DNA of 64,000 nucleotides, from positions 53,582 through 117,581 of the forward strand of contig NZ_LZSV01000022.1 in NCBI RefSeq assembly GCF_001665605.1. Direction: 5' to 3'. This DNA is from Mycobacterium sp. 852014-50255_SCH5639931. GTDB taxonomy: Bacteria; Actinomycetota; Actinomycetes; Mycobacteriales; Mycobacteriaceae. Shown here piece by piece: positions 51,509-61,379 of this stretch (within the stretch, counting starts at the first letter, position 1; the number at the start of each line of letters is the position of its first letter). The translations under genes and the position numbers were made by a program. The notes under the pieces were generated by a model. The model saw only the letters and a list, made by a program, of their open reading frames with translations. It was not told the DNA's origin and made no database searches.

Positions 51509-54500
51509 ATGGCTGATGTGAGTACGCTTCCATCGGTGGAACTGGGGGTTTTGGGACCTCTCCAGGTCCGGCTAGACGGGGCGCCCGTCACTATCCCGGG
51601 CGCCAAACCGCGCGCGATCCTTTCCATGCTCGGGCTGCACGGCGGTTCGGTCGTGGCGGCCGACACGCTCGTCGAGCTCCTCTGGGGCGAGGATCCGCCA
51701 CGCACCGCAGCGAAGGCCCTGCAAACCCACATCTCCACGTTACGTCGCACCCTGGGTGACGGCTTCGTTCTGACGGCGGGCGCGGGCTGGACTTTGGCCG
51801 AGACCCAGGTGGACGCGGCGTGCTACAAATCGGCCGCCCGACTGGGACGCGACGCCGCGGCGGCCGGCGACATCAGCCAGGCAGTGGCCCGCTTCGAGGA
51901 GGCGCTCGCCCTGTGGCGCGGAATCCCCGAGCTGCCCGACGGCCGACGGGGAACCTCCGAGAAAACGCGATGGATCGAGGGCCACGCCGCGCTGGTGGAG
52001 GATCGGGCCGATGCGCTGCTCGCGACGGGCCGGGCCGCGGAGATCATCGGCGAGCTCGAGGCCGCAGTGGCCGATGCGCCGCTGCGCGAGCGGCGTTGGG
52101 GCCAGCTGATGCTCGCGCTGTATCGCGCCGGCAGGCAGGGCGAGGCACTCGGCGCGTACCAGCGTGCGCGTGCGCTGCTCGCCGATGAATTGGGGGTCGA
52201 CCCGGGACCGGACCTTCGCCGGCTGGAGGCCGCGATCGTCGCGCAGGACTCTGCGCTGGAAATGCCTGCCGCACAACACCTCTCGTCCGTGACTCGCGCC
52301 GTGACGTTTCTGCTGACCGACATCGAAGGGTCGACGGCTGCATGGGAGGCAGACGCCGGGGCCATGGCGGCGGCACTGGCGCGACACGACGAGCTCGTCG
52401 AGCAGGTCGTGACGTCCCGCGGCGGTCGGCTGATCAAGACGCGCGGCGAGGGCGACGCAACGTTCTCGGTTTTCGAGCGGCCGTCGGCGGCCGCCGCCGC
52501 GGCCATCGAGCTTCAAGATGCGATCGTCCACGAGCCCTGGGCGCTGCGGGAGCCCATGCGTGTTCGCGTGGCTTTGCACACCGGGGAGGTCGAATTTCGC
52601 GACGGCGACTACTTCGGGCGCGCGGTCAACCGCGCCGCCCGCCTCCGGTCGCTGGCAACCGGTGGCCAGATCCTGTGCTCGGGTGCGACGGCGGAGCTCG
52701 TAATCGACTCGCTGTCCGATGACGTCGTGCTCGCCGACCTGGGCACGCGCCAGCTGCGCAATCTCGCGCGCCCGGAACACGTTTTCGAACTCCAACTGCA
52801 GACCACCCTGCTCGACCATCCCGCGGATTCGATCGACGTGCCTGTGGAACGCCCGAGCCTGCCCCCTGTGCTTGCCGGCCCGGGGCCGTTCGTCGGGCGC
52901 GGGCACGAGCTTGAGCGACTGTCGTCGGCGTGGCAGACCGCGCTCGCCGGTGGCACCAACGCGATGCTGATCGCGGGCGAACCGGGTGTCGGTAAGACGC
53001 GTCTGGCCGGCGAATGGTCGCGACAGGCTTATGACCAAGGCGCTCTGGTCATTTACGGCCGATGCGACGAGGACCTCGGCGCGCCGTACCAGCCGTTCGC
53101 GGAAGCTTTACGTTCGCTGGTGCCATGCCTCGGTGCGGGTGGGCTCCGTGGGCTGCGCGGCGTGGAAGCACTCCTCACACTCGCGCCCGGGCTGGCCGAC
53201 CTGCTTCCCGACCTGGCCGCGCCGACCCGTGCCGACCCGGACACCGAACGCTACGCACTTTTCGACGCCGTCGTCGCGCTGTTGGCCATGGCCTCGGCGA
53301 GCGCGCCGGTCGTCCTGATCCTCGACGACCTGCACTGGGCGGCCAAGCCCACGCTGCTGTTGTTACGACACCTCCTGCGTTTCGGCGAACACGCCCGCAT
53401 GCAGATCATCGGCACATACCGCAGCACGGACCTCGACCGCTCCCACCCCCTGGCGGCGATGCTCGCCGACCTCCACCGCGACGGCACGGCCAACCGGCTC
53501 AGCCTGAGCGGCCTCGACGAGGACGACGTGACCGCTTACGTCGCCGAGGCGGGCTACAACGACGAAGAGCTCGCCCGGGCATTGGCGTCCGTCACGGGTG
53601 GCAATCCGTTCTTCCTCATCGAGGCCCTGCGCCACGTGGATGAAAGCGGTGGACGCTGGGACCAGAGCACCCTGCCGCAAGGGGTGCGCGAGGCGGTGAG
53701 TCGCCGGCTTTCGCGGCTTCCAGCGCAGGCGAACAAGGCGCTTGCCGCGGCCGCCGTCGTCGGCAGCCGGTTCGCCTTGGATCTGGTGGAACGGGTGGTA
53801 GAGGACGACCTGGTCGACGCGTTCGACGAGGCGTGCAAGGCCGGCATCGTCATCGAAGAGCCCGGCGGTCGCTACCGGTTCAACCATGCGATCGTCCGGC
53901 AGTCGCTGCTGGCCGAGTTGCCGTCGGTGCGGCGCATGCGACTGCACCAGCGCATCGCCACAACGTTGGAAAGCGAGCCCGGCGCCGACGACGAGCTGCT
54001 CGCCGAACTGGCGTACCACTACTTCGAGTGCGCGTGGGCGGGGAACGCGGCGAAGGCGGTCGAATACTGTCGGCGTGCCGCGGACCAGGCGATGGCACGG
54101 CTCGCCTATGAAGGCGCCGCCGACCTCTACGACCGGGCCCTGCACGCACTCGAGGAGATCGACGAGGAGTTGCCCGATCGCGACGACCAGACGGCCGAGT
54201 TGTTGATGGCGCGTTGCGAGGCCCTGCTGGCCGCGGGTGATGTGGTTTCGGCGGCGGGCGCGGTGGCCCAATTGCAGAGCGCCACCGCCGGTTCGGCGCA
54301 GCTAGCCGCGTGGGCCACCTGCTTCGACGGCCAACTCTCGATGCTGACCCACCCGGAGCGACTGGACGACGTCGCGGCCGCGGTCGGCGCGGCCGCCGAA
54401 GAGCTGGCCCAACTCGGCGACGCCGCCGGAGAAGCCATGGCACACACCGTTCGTGCCGGATGCCTCGCACGGCTGGGAAGAATCGGCGACGGCGAAATCG

Positions 54501-57500
54501 CTCTGGACGACGCCCTTTCAGCGGCGCGGCGCGCGCGTGAACACCGCCGGGTGAACGCCGTTCTGGCGAACGCACCGCTTGCGGCGCTGTGGGGCCCGAA
54601 CCCCGTTCCACGCGCAGGCGGGCGATGCCTGGACGTGGTGCGGCTGCTCCGAATCACTACGGACTCACCGGCGGTCGAAGCGACATCGACGCGGTGCCAA
54701 GCGGTGTTGGAGGCTTTCCGCGGTCGGGCGGCGGCGGCGCGACGGATGATCGACTCGGCCCGGCGCACGGCCACCGAGCTCGGACTGCGCCATTCTCTTA
54801 TGGAGGTCGAGCAGTTCGCCGGGATCGTCGAGCTGGTGGTCGACGAGCCTGCGGCGGCCGAGCCACACTTGCGCAAGGCCTACAACGGCTTTCGTCGCAT
54901 GGGCCTCGACGCCGATACCGCCGAGACCGCGGCGTTGCTGGGCCGCGCGTGTCTCGCGCTCGACCGCGATGCCGAAGCGGATGAATTGAGTGCCGAGAGT
55001 GAGCGTCTCGCCGGTCACGCGCTGAAGGCGTCGATCGCCTGGCGCACGCTTCGGGCGCGGCTGCTGTCGCGGCGCGGTGATCACGACGAGGCTCGGCGAG
55101 TCGCCGAGGAAGCCGTCGGGCTCGCCGAACGCACCGACGCGCTGGTGGATCATGGCGATGCGTGCCTGACGCTGGCGACGGTTTTGGGTGCGGCCGGTGA
55201 AATCATGGGTGCGCGGGCGGCGGCGGAGCGGGCCGCCGAGTTGTACGAGCGGAAAGGCGCTGTGGCGCTTGCCGAGAAGGCGCGCGCCATTCTCGGTGCT
55301 GAGCGACCACCCGCTGCTGCTCCGCCCGAAGCGCCCGTTGTTGAACCCGAAAATGCTTGCGTACGAGCGGGGCAACACGTGGTGGCCGCTATCAATAACG
55401 GGGAATGGGATGAGTTCGAGCAGCTCTTTGCGCCCGGAGTCCTCGTCGAGAACCGCCGCAAGATCGTCGGCTTCACCCAGGCTGACCTGCCATCGGCCGA
55501 CTGGGCAGGTGAGAATAGGCGGGTCCTTGAGGCGGGCGACGTGCGTATCACTTCAGTCGTTACCGCCGTGCGAGGCGAGCGGCTAGCACTCGCTCGATTA
55601 GCGGTGGGCACTGCGGACGCGAGCCCCGGGGCGCCAGAGGACGAATTCTTCTGTATCTACGGCATCGATGAGGACGGCCGAATCGCGCTGCAGATGTGGT
55701 TCGACATCGACGACATCGACGCCGCTATGGTCGAGCTCGAAGCCCGATTCGAGGCGGAGCGCCCGATTGCGCGGCGGCTAGAGAATAAGGCGGCGCGCGT
55801 ATTCGAGCACGTCTGGTCTCATTTCGCGGCTCGCGACTGGGACGCACTGGCCGACACCGTGGCCGATGACTTTGTCGGCATCGACCACCGGCGGGTCGTC
55901 AGTGCCGAGACTCAACACAGCCGAGACGACGTGGTCAGAGACTTGCAGGCGGCGGCTGACGTCGGCTTCACGATCTCGATGGTCAGCGCCGTGGCGATCC
56001 GCGGGGAGCATCTCGTCCTCGCACGTGTTCGCGCGGCAGGCCAAGACCCCAAAGCGATTCAAATCGACGCGCTCAACGTCGTCGAGATCGACGCCGACGA
56101 CCGGATCGCGAACGTCTTCACTTACGACGTCGAAGAGATCGGGGGCGCCATCGCCCAGCTCGATGCCCGTTACCTCGCGGGCGAAGGTGCGCCCTATGCG
56201 GCCACGTGGCAGGTCGTCACCGGAACCTTCGCCTCGATCAGCCTGCACGAGTTCCCCGCTCTGGCCCCCGACTGCGCAACGATTGACCATCGCCACGTCG
56301 CAGCGTTCGCACCCGGCGAGCTGCCTGCATACATCCGCGCCGGGTGGGACATCGGCCAAAACATCACCTCGTACGTCGGCGGCGTACATCGATTGAACGA
56401 CCTGGGAGCGGTCGTCTCCTACGTGGCGTATGGAAATTCGCACGAAGGCTTTGACGGTGAGTGGCACGAAGTCGCCCTGGTCACGGTCGAAGGGAGCATG
56501 GTCAACCGCTGCGAGTTGTTCAACGACGCCGACTTGCAAACCGCGATCACGCAATTCGATCAGTTGAGCCGCCCAGCACCGCTTCTCGAAAATGCGGCAA
56601 GCCAAGCGTACGAGCGCTTCCGAACGTACTTCGCCGCACGCGACTGGGTCGCTATGGCCAAGCTACTAACCGCGGATACGGCTGTCGACGACCATCGACG
56701 GGTCGTCAACGCCGAAACCCGGCACGGTCGTGACGTCGAAATCGCGAATATGCGGGCCTTCGCCGAAATTGGGGTGACGACAAGTACGGCGGATGTCATC
56801 GCCACTCGAGGCGAACGACTTGTCCTGTGCCGGACGCGTATCTCGCGCGAAGACCACCCATCTGGGGGATTTAGCATCGAGATGCTCATTATCGTCGAGA
56901 CCTCCGCCGACGAACGGATACTGGCACGCGTTGCATACGACCCAGACGACATCGACGCCGCGATGGCGGAGCTCGACGCGCGCTATCTCGCCGGGGAAGC
57001 GGCAACCCATGCGCATTTGTGGACTGCCATGTCCGCGGCCTACGCCGCGATCAACCGACGTGAAATCCCGCCTATAACCGGCGATTTCAAAAATCAGGAC
57101 CATCGCCGCGGAGCGGCTTTCGCATCCGGTGACATGATCGAATACCTACGTGCCGGATGGGATCTCGACCAAGACATCCATTTCTACATCGAGGCCGTGC
57201 ATCGCCTGAGTGACCTCGGAGCGGTCGTCACTCATAACGGGTATGGGACGTCACGCGACGGCTTCAACGCCGAGTGGCGGGAGGTCATGCTCTTTACGGC
57301 TGATGGTGATTTGTTCAGCCGCTGCGAGGTATTCGACGAGGCAGACCTGGATTCGGCGATCGCATCGTTCGACCAACTCATCCCCCCGGCGCCCCGGCTG
57401 GAGAACGCGGCAAGCCGAGTGGGTGAGCGGTATCTAGCGTGTTTTGCCGTCAGCGACTGGGACGCCATGGCTGAGTTGCTGGACGACAACTTCGTGAATG

Positions 57501-60500
57501 ACGATCGCCGCCGCGTGGTGGGCGCCGGACCACGACATGGTCGAGACGCCCAGAACGCCGACATGCGGACCGTCGCCGACCTGTGGACCGCAACCGTGGC
57601 TACAACGGTCGTAGCGACTCGCGGCAAGCGCCTTGCCCTCATGCGCCTACGCTTCGGTGACGGTAATCAAGGGCCCGATGCCTTTCTCACAGACGTTTTC
57701 GGCGTGCTCGAAATCAACGCTACCGTGCAGATTTCCGCGGTCGTCTTCTTCGATACCGACGACGCCGGCGCCGCGTTCGAAGAACTTGATTCCCGTTACC
57801 TCAATGGCGAAGCGGCTACGCACTCGCGGGCTTGGTCAGTCATCGTGGATAGCTATGCCGCACTGAACCGGCACGAACTACCGCCGACTACCCCGGATTT
57901 CGCAAGCATCGACCACCGCCGAGGGACGGCTCACGCCCCCGGTGAGCTGATCGAATACGTCCACGCCGGATGGGATCTCGATCAAAGAATTCGAACCTAC
58001 CCAGAGGTGGTGCATCGGCTGAGCGACGTGGGAGCCGTCTACACCCACGTCGCGCATGGGACGTCGCACGAGGGCTTCGACGCTGAGTGGCGAGGGATCA
58101 GCCTCGTGACGGTCGACGGTGACCTTGTCAGCCGCTGCGAAGTATTCGACGAGACGGACTTGGACGCCGCGATCGCGCGATTCGAAGAACTCAGCCGGCC
58201 GGCCGCCCAGTTGGCGAATGCGACGACCCGCGTGGTCGAGCAATTTCTCGCCCGTTTCGCGGTCCGCGACTGGAAGGCAATGTCAGAATTGCTGGCCGAC
58301 GACGTTTCCTCAGACGACCGCCGCTCGGTCGTCAACGCCGGGATCCAACGTGGTCGAGATGCCGAGATGGCGAACTGGCGGGCCAGCGGTGACGTTTGGA
58401 GCACTGCCGTGGCGTCGACCGTTGCAACTCGTGGTGAGCGTCTCGCGCTCTTTCACTTCGACTTCGCCAGCCAGGACCAACAACGGGAGGCATTCCAGGG
58501 CGTGGCCCTCGCCGTCATCCAAACCGGCGACGACAATCGACTCGCGGCAGCTGTCGTATTCGACACCGACGACATGGACGCTGCCTTCACCGAGCTCGAT
58601 GCCCGATACACCGCCGGCGAAGCGACCCTCTACGCGCGCACATGGTCTGCCATCGCGGCGAGTTACGCCGCAATCAGCCGCGGCGAACTCCCCTCTACGA
58701 CAACGGACTTGGTGGACGTCGACCATCGCCGAGGGGCGGCGATGGCACCGGGTGAACTCATCGCATTCCTCCGCAGCGCGTTGGATCAGACTCCTAATCT
58801 GACGATCCGCATCGCAGCTGTGCATCGTCTCAGTCGATACGGCGCGGTTATCGCCCACACTGCGGCTGGGACCTCCCCAGAAGGGTTTGACGCCGAGTGG
58901 CGTGAGATCAGCATTTTGACGGTTGATGGTGACATGCTCAATCGTTGCGAGGTCTTCGACGAGACGGACCTGGACGCCGCACTCGCCCGGTTTGAAGAGC
59001 TCGATTTACAGGAACAAGGGCTGGAAGATCCAGTGAACCAACGCTTCCTGGCGCACTTTGCTGCCCGCGACTGGGACGCCATGGCCCAGCTGTTTGCCGA
59101 GGGCTATTCCCTTGACGATCGCCGCCGGGTCGTGAATGCCGGGGTTCGACACGGTCGCGATGCCGCGATCCAAGATCTACAGGTGTCCGCGGATGTCGGG
59201 CTCTTGGCGAACATGACCTCGGAAATCATCGCGACCCGAGGCGAACGCCTCATCCTCACCCGCGTCAAAGCGTCGGGCCGTGACCATCCCGCGATTCACC
59301 TCGACGTCCTTCAAGTCGTTGAGCACAACGGCGAAAAGGTAATGGCGGACGTTGTGTTCGACCCTGACGACATCGACGCCGCATTCGAAGAACTCGAAAA
59401 CCGTTACCTCGCAGGCGAAGCAGCCCTCCACGCGCACACCTGGTCGGTCATTGCGGGAACCTACGCCGCCTTCAACCGGAACGAACTCCCCGCAGCAGAC
59501 TGGGCCGCCATCGACCACCGGCGAGGCACACCATTCGCGCCCAAAACCATGATCCAGTCCATCCGCGCCGTCTGGGATCTCACCCCAAACCTCGAGATCC
59601 GCATCGAGGCGGTCCATCAGCTCAGCAAGCTCGGGGCGGTCATCACCCACACTCAACATGGGACCTCGTCTGACGGCTTTGACGCCGAGTGGCGACAGAT
59701 CCAACTTCTCACTGTCGAAGGCGAGCTAGTCAACCGCTGCGAGATATTCGATGAGGCCGACCTGGACGCTGCCCTTGCTCGATTCGACGAATTGAGCCGT
59801 CCCACGCGGCGGCTGGAGAACGCAGCGAGCCGAGCGGAAGACCGACTCTTTGAGCGTTCGGCGGCCGGCGATTGGGCGGCGATCGCCGAAATCCTGGCCG
59901 GCGACAGTTTTGTCGAGGATCGCCGTCGGGTGGTGAATGTCGGTGTCTGGGACGGTCGCGATGCCGTGATGGCAAACATGCGAGCTCTGGCCGAGGGCCT
60001 CGCGCAGGTGACGCTGACGGTCATTGCGACCCGTGGGGAGCGCCTCGCCCTCATTCTTATTCGCTCGTTCAATACCGACTTAGGGCGCGGGGAATTCGTC
60101 ATCGAGATGCTGGGAATCGTCGAGACCGACGCCGACGGGCGGATTGCGGCTCACGTCTTTTTCGACGTCGACGACACCGATGCCGCTTTTGATGAGCTCG
60201 ATGCTCGATATGTCGCCGGTGAGGCGGCCGCCTACGCGCGGACGTGGTCGGTCATCGCCGGTTCCTATGCCGCGATGAACCGGCGCGAGCTATTTCCAAC
60301 GACGCCGGATTGGGTGAACATCGATCACCGACGACCGGGCATCATCGAGGAAGGAGGTCTCAACGCATCCCTGCTTTCCTTGTGGCAACTGACGACGGAC
60401 CTTACCTTCCGCATCGAGACCGTGCATCGGTTGACTGACCTTGGAGTTGTTTGCTCGCATGTGGCGCATGGCGTTTCGCAGGACGGCTTCGACGCCGAGT

Positions 60501-60619
60501 GGCGAGGGATCGAAGTTCAGACCGTCGACGGTCACCTGATCGACCGTTGCGAAATTTTCGACGAAACGGATCTCGAGGCCGCGCTCGCAAGGTTCGATGA
60601 GCTCGCCTGCGGTGACTGA
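51509..60619 (+). CDS. Giant BTAD–cyclase–ATPase regulator with 13 tandem NTF2/SnoaL-like domains
   Basis: A 3036-residue protein. Residues 9-255 form an AfsR/SARP-type BTAD module (LGVLGPLQVRLDG; TPR-like helices ending ELGVDPGPDLRRLE). Residues 265-430 are a class III cyclase domain with D271, K310, D316, D367, N374 and R378, though the Lys-to-Asp spacing is longer than canonical. Residues 455-870 are a STAND-type ATPase with Walker A GEPGVGKT (K496) and Walker B LILDD (D606-D607). Residues 870-1275 are TPR-like helices. Residues 1279-3036 hold one NTF2/SnoaL-like domain followed by six A-B domain pairs. No LuxR HTH follows. The usual LuxR-cyclase relatives (such as Rv0386) lack these repeats. 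ATG 51509 is used; a GTG at 51518 is possible. Confidence 0.85.
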   Translation: MADVSTLPSVELGVLGPLQVRLDGAPVTIPGAKPRAILSMLGLHGGSVVAADTLVELLWGEDPPRTAAKALQTHISTLRRTLGDGFVLTAGAGWTLAETQVDAACYKSAARLGRDAAAAGDISQAVARFEEALALWRGIPELPDGRRGTSEKTRWIEGHAALVEDRADALLATGRAAEIIGELEAAVADAPLRERRWGQLMLALYRAGRQGEALGAYQRARALLADELGVDPGPDLRRLEAAIVAQDSALEMPAAQHLSSVTRAVTFLLTDIEGSTAAWEADAGAMAAALARHDELVEQVVTSRGGRLIKTRGEGDATFSVFERPSAAAAAAIELQDAIVHEPWALREPMRVRVALHTGEVEFRDGDYFGRAVNRAARLRSLATGGQILCSGATAELVIDSLSDDVVLADLGTRQLRNLARPEHVFELQLQTTLLDHPADSIDVPVERPSLPPVLAGPGPFVGRGHELERLSSAWQTALAGGTNAMLIAGEPGVGKTRLAGEWSRQAYDQGALVIYGRCDEDLGAPYQPFAEALRSLVPCLGAGGLRGLRGVEALLTLAPGLADLLPDLAAPTRADPDTERYALFDAVVALLAMASASAPVVLILDDLHWAAKPTLLLLRHLLRFGEHARMQIIGTYRSTDLDRSHPLAAMLADLHRDGTANRLSLSGLDEDDVTAYVAEAGYNDEELARALASVTGGNPFFLIEALRHVDESGGRWDQSTLPQGVREAVSRRLSRLPAQANKALAAAAVVGSRFALDLVERVVEDDLVDAFDEACKAGIVIEEPGGRYRFNHAIVRQSLLAELPSVRRMRLHQRIATTLESEPGADDELLAELAYHYFECAWAGNAAKAVEYCRRAADQAMARLAYEGAADLYDRALHALEEIDEELPDRDDQTAELLMARCEALLAAGDVVSAAGAVAQLQSATAGSAQLAAWATCFDGQLSMLTHPERLDDVAAAVGAAAEELAQLGDAAGEAMAHTVRAGCLARLGRIGDGEIALDDALSAARRAREHRRVNAVLANAPLAALWGPNPVPRAGGRCLDVVRLLRITTDSPAVEATSTRCQAVLEAFRGRAAAARRMIDSARRTATELGLRHSLMEVEQFAGIVELVVDEPAAAEPHLRKAYNGFRRMGLDADTAETAALLGRACLALDRDAEADELSAESERLAGHALKASIAWRTLRARLLSRRGDHDEARRVAEEAVGLAERTDALVDHGDACLTLATVLGAAGEIMGARAAAERAAELYERKGAVALAEKARAILGAERPPAAAPPEAPVVEPENACVRAGQHVVAAINNGEWDEFEQLFAPGVLVENRRKIVGFTQADLPSADWAGENRRVLEAGDVRITSVVTAVRGERLALARLAVGTADASPGAPEDEFFCIYGIDEDGRIALQMWFDIDDIDAAMVELEARFEAERPIARRLENKAARVFEHVWSHFAARDWDALADTVADDFVGIDHRRVVSAETQHSRDDVVRDLQAAADVGFTISMVSAVAIRGEHLVLARVRAAGQDPKAIQIDALNVVEIDADDRIANVFTYDVEEIGGAIAQLDARYLAGEGAPYAATWQVVTGTFASISLHEFPALAPDCATIDHRHVAAFAPGELPAYIRAGWDIGQNITSYVGGVHRLNDLGAVVSYVAYGNSHEGFDGEWHEVALVTVEGSMVNRCELFNDADLQTAITQFDQLSRPAPLLENAASQAYERFRTYFAARDWVAMAKLLTADTAVDDHRRVVNAETRHGRDVEIANMRAFAEIGVTTSTADVIATRGERLVLCRTRISREDHPSGGFSIEMLIIVETSADERILARVAYDPDDIDAAMAELDARYLAGEAATHAHLWTAMSAAYAAINRREIPPITGDFKNQDHRRGAAFASGDMIEYLRAGWDLDQDIHFYIEAVHRLSDLGAVVTHNGYGTSRDGFNAEWREVMLFTADGDLFSRCEVFDEADLDSAIASFDQLIPPAPRLENAASRVGERYLACFAVSDWDAMAELLDDNFVNDDRRRVVGAGPRHGRDAQNADMRTVADLWTATVATTVVATRGKRLALMRLRFGDGNQGPDAFLTDVFGVLEINATVQISAVVFFDTDDAGAAFEELDSRYLNGEAATHSRAWSVIVDSYAALNRHELPPTTPDFASIDHRRGTAHAPGELIEYVHAGWDLDQRIRTYPEVVHRLSDVGAVYTHVAHGTSHEGFDAEWRGISLVTVDGDLVSRCEVFDETDLDAAIARFEELSRPAAQLANATTRVVEQFLARFAVRDWKAMSELLADDVSSDDRRSVVNAGIQRGRDAEMANWRASGDVWSTAVASTVATRGERLALFHFDFASQDQQREAFQGVALAVIQTGDDNRLAAAVVFDTDDMDAAFTELDARYTAGEATLYARTWSAIAASYAAISRGELPSTTTDLVDVDHRRGAAMAPGELIAFLRSALDQTPNLTIRIAAVHRLSRYGAVIAHTAAGTSPEGFDAEWREISILTVDGDMLNRCEVFDETDLDAALARFEELDLQEQGLEDPVNQRFLAHFAARDWDAMAQLFAEGYSLDDRRRVVNAGVRHGRDAAIQDLQVSADVGLLANMTSEIIATRGERLILTRVKASGRDHPAIHLDVLQVVEHNGEKVMADVVFDPDDIDAAFEELENRYLAGEAALHAHTWSVIAGTYAAFNRNELPAADWAAIDHRRGTPFAPKTMIQSIRAVWDLTPNLEIRIEAVHQLSKLGAVITHTQHGTSSDGFDAEWRQIQLLTVEGELVNRCEIFDEADLDAALARFDELSRPTRRLENAASRAEDRLFERSAAGDWAAIAEILAGDSFVEDRRRVVNVGVWDGRDAVMANMRALAEGLAQVTLTVIATRGERLALILIRSFNTDLGRGEFVIEMLGIVETDADGRIAAHVFFDVDDTDAAFDELDARYVAGEAAAYARTWSVIAGSYAAMNRRELFPTTPDWVNIDHRRPGIIEEGGLNASLLSLWQLTTDLTFRIETVHRLTDLGVVCSHVAHGVSQDGFDAEWRGIEVQTVDGHLIDRCEIFDETDLEAALARFDELACGD
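55793..60619 (+). repeat. Six tandem ~0.8-kb repeats inside the giant gene
   Basis: The codons for (R/S/G)DW near the start of each A domain recur at 55832, 56639, 57452, 58265, 59066 and 59867. The spacings are 807, 813, 813, 801 and 801 bases, all divisible by 3. Each unit codes an A domain (DDRRRVVNAG, RHGRDA, TRGERLAL, DDIDAAFEELDARYLAGEAA) and a B domain (YAAINRRELP, DHRRG, VHRLSDLGAVV, EGFDAEWREI, RCEVFDETDLDAA). A single A-like domain precedes the first unit (residues about 1279-1430). Confidence 0.9.
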
Positions 60620-61319
60620 GACGGTGCCACAACGACAACCGCTTTATCTGCTAGCAGACAGTCAGCTGCTGTTCTGGAGGCGGGGGGACCGACTGCTCCT
60701 CGAGGGATCCCTCGATGGACTGGCGCGGGACATACCGCTTAGCGCGGCGTATATCGGTGCCTCCAACGGGGACCGCCCTGAGTACTACGGGATTTTCGAG
60801 ACGGCAATGGATGCGATTGGAATCACCGACCGCCGCATGATTCATTCGTCCTTCGGCTCCGACGACCGCACCTTCCTCGAGCGTGCCCGGTTGATCGTCC
60901 TCGCGGGTGGCGATGTGCGACTCGGCTGGGACACGTTCGAGAAAGCCGGCATGAAAAATGTGATCCTGCGCAGACACGCCCAAGGGGCGGTCCTGGTGGG
61001 CATCTCGGCCGGGGCGGTCCAGCTCGGACGCTATGGAATGGTCGAGGCACCGGAGCCTTCGGTGCCCGGGCTGCTCGATATGTTCAACCTCGTACCCCTG
61101 GTGGTTGACGCGCATGACGAGCGAGGCGGGTGGGCGCGGCTATCTCGGACCGTGGAACAGCTAGCGGGATCGGCCGGCGGGCTCGGAATCCCGTCAGGTG
61201 CCGGAGTCATGGTGCACGCAGACGGCGCTATCGAGCCCCTCCGTCATCCGGCGCATGAGTTCCGTTTCGAGGGCGGCCGCGTCACACACTCGCTGTTGCG
61301 CGCCGAAGATGGCAGCTGA
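60597..61319 (+). CDS. Peptidase S51/cyanophycinase-like protein
   Basis: A 240-residue protein of the class I glutamine-amidotransferase-like fold. The nucleophile elbow VGISAGAVQLG carries Ser137, and the LAGGD motif lies about 35 residues before it, the two signatures of dipeptidase E/cyanophycinase enzymes. The C-terminal GLGIPSGAGVMVHADG strand is also typical. It would hydrolyse an Asp-containing peptide or an isopeptide; the substrate is unknown. ATG 60597 lies inside the last codons of the giant regulator gene (23-base overlap), so translation is probably coupled. A strong hairpin follows. Confidence 0.85.
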   Translation: MSSPAVTETVPQRQPLYLLADSQLLFWRRGDRLLLEGSLDGLARDIPLSAAYIGASNGDRPEYYGIFETAMDAIGITDRRMIHSSFGSDDRTFLERARLIVLAGGDVRLGWDTFEKAGMKNVILRRHAQGAVLVGISAGAVQLGRYGMVEAPEPSVPGLLDMFNLVPLVVDAHDERGGWARLSRTVEQLAGSAGGLGIPSGAGVMVHADGAIEPLRHPAHEFRFEGGRVTHSLLRAEDGS

Positions 61320-61351
61320 TTTTCGGACATCGCAAAGGAACTCGCCACCTC

Positions 61352-61379
61352 GGTGCCCCGGCCTCTTGCCCGGGGCACC
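61352..61379 (+). terminator. Hairpin terminator after the S51 gene
   Basis: GGTGCCCCGG (61352-61361) pairs perfectly with CCGGGGCACC (61370-61379), a 10-bp stem with an 8-base loop, 32 bases after the stop. It probably ends the giant regulator/S51 transcript. Confidence 0.65.

Noticed and set aside
51740..53038. A 432-codon open frame on the minus strand
   Set aside because: It is antisense to the BTAD/cyclase part of the giant gene; no recognisable domain.
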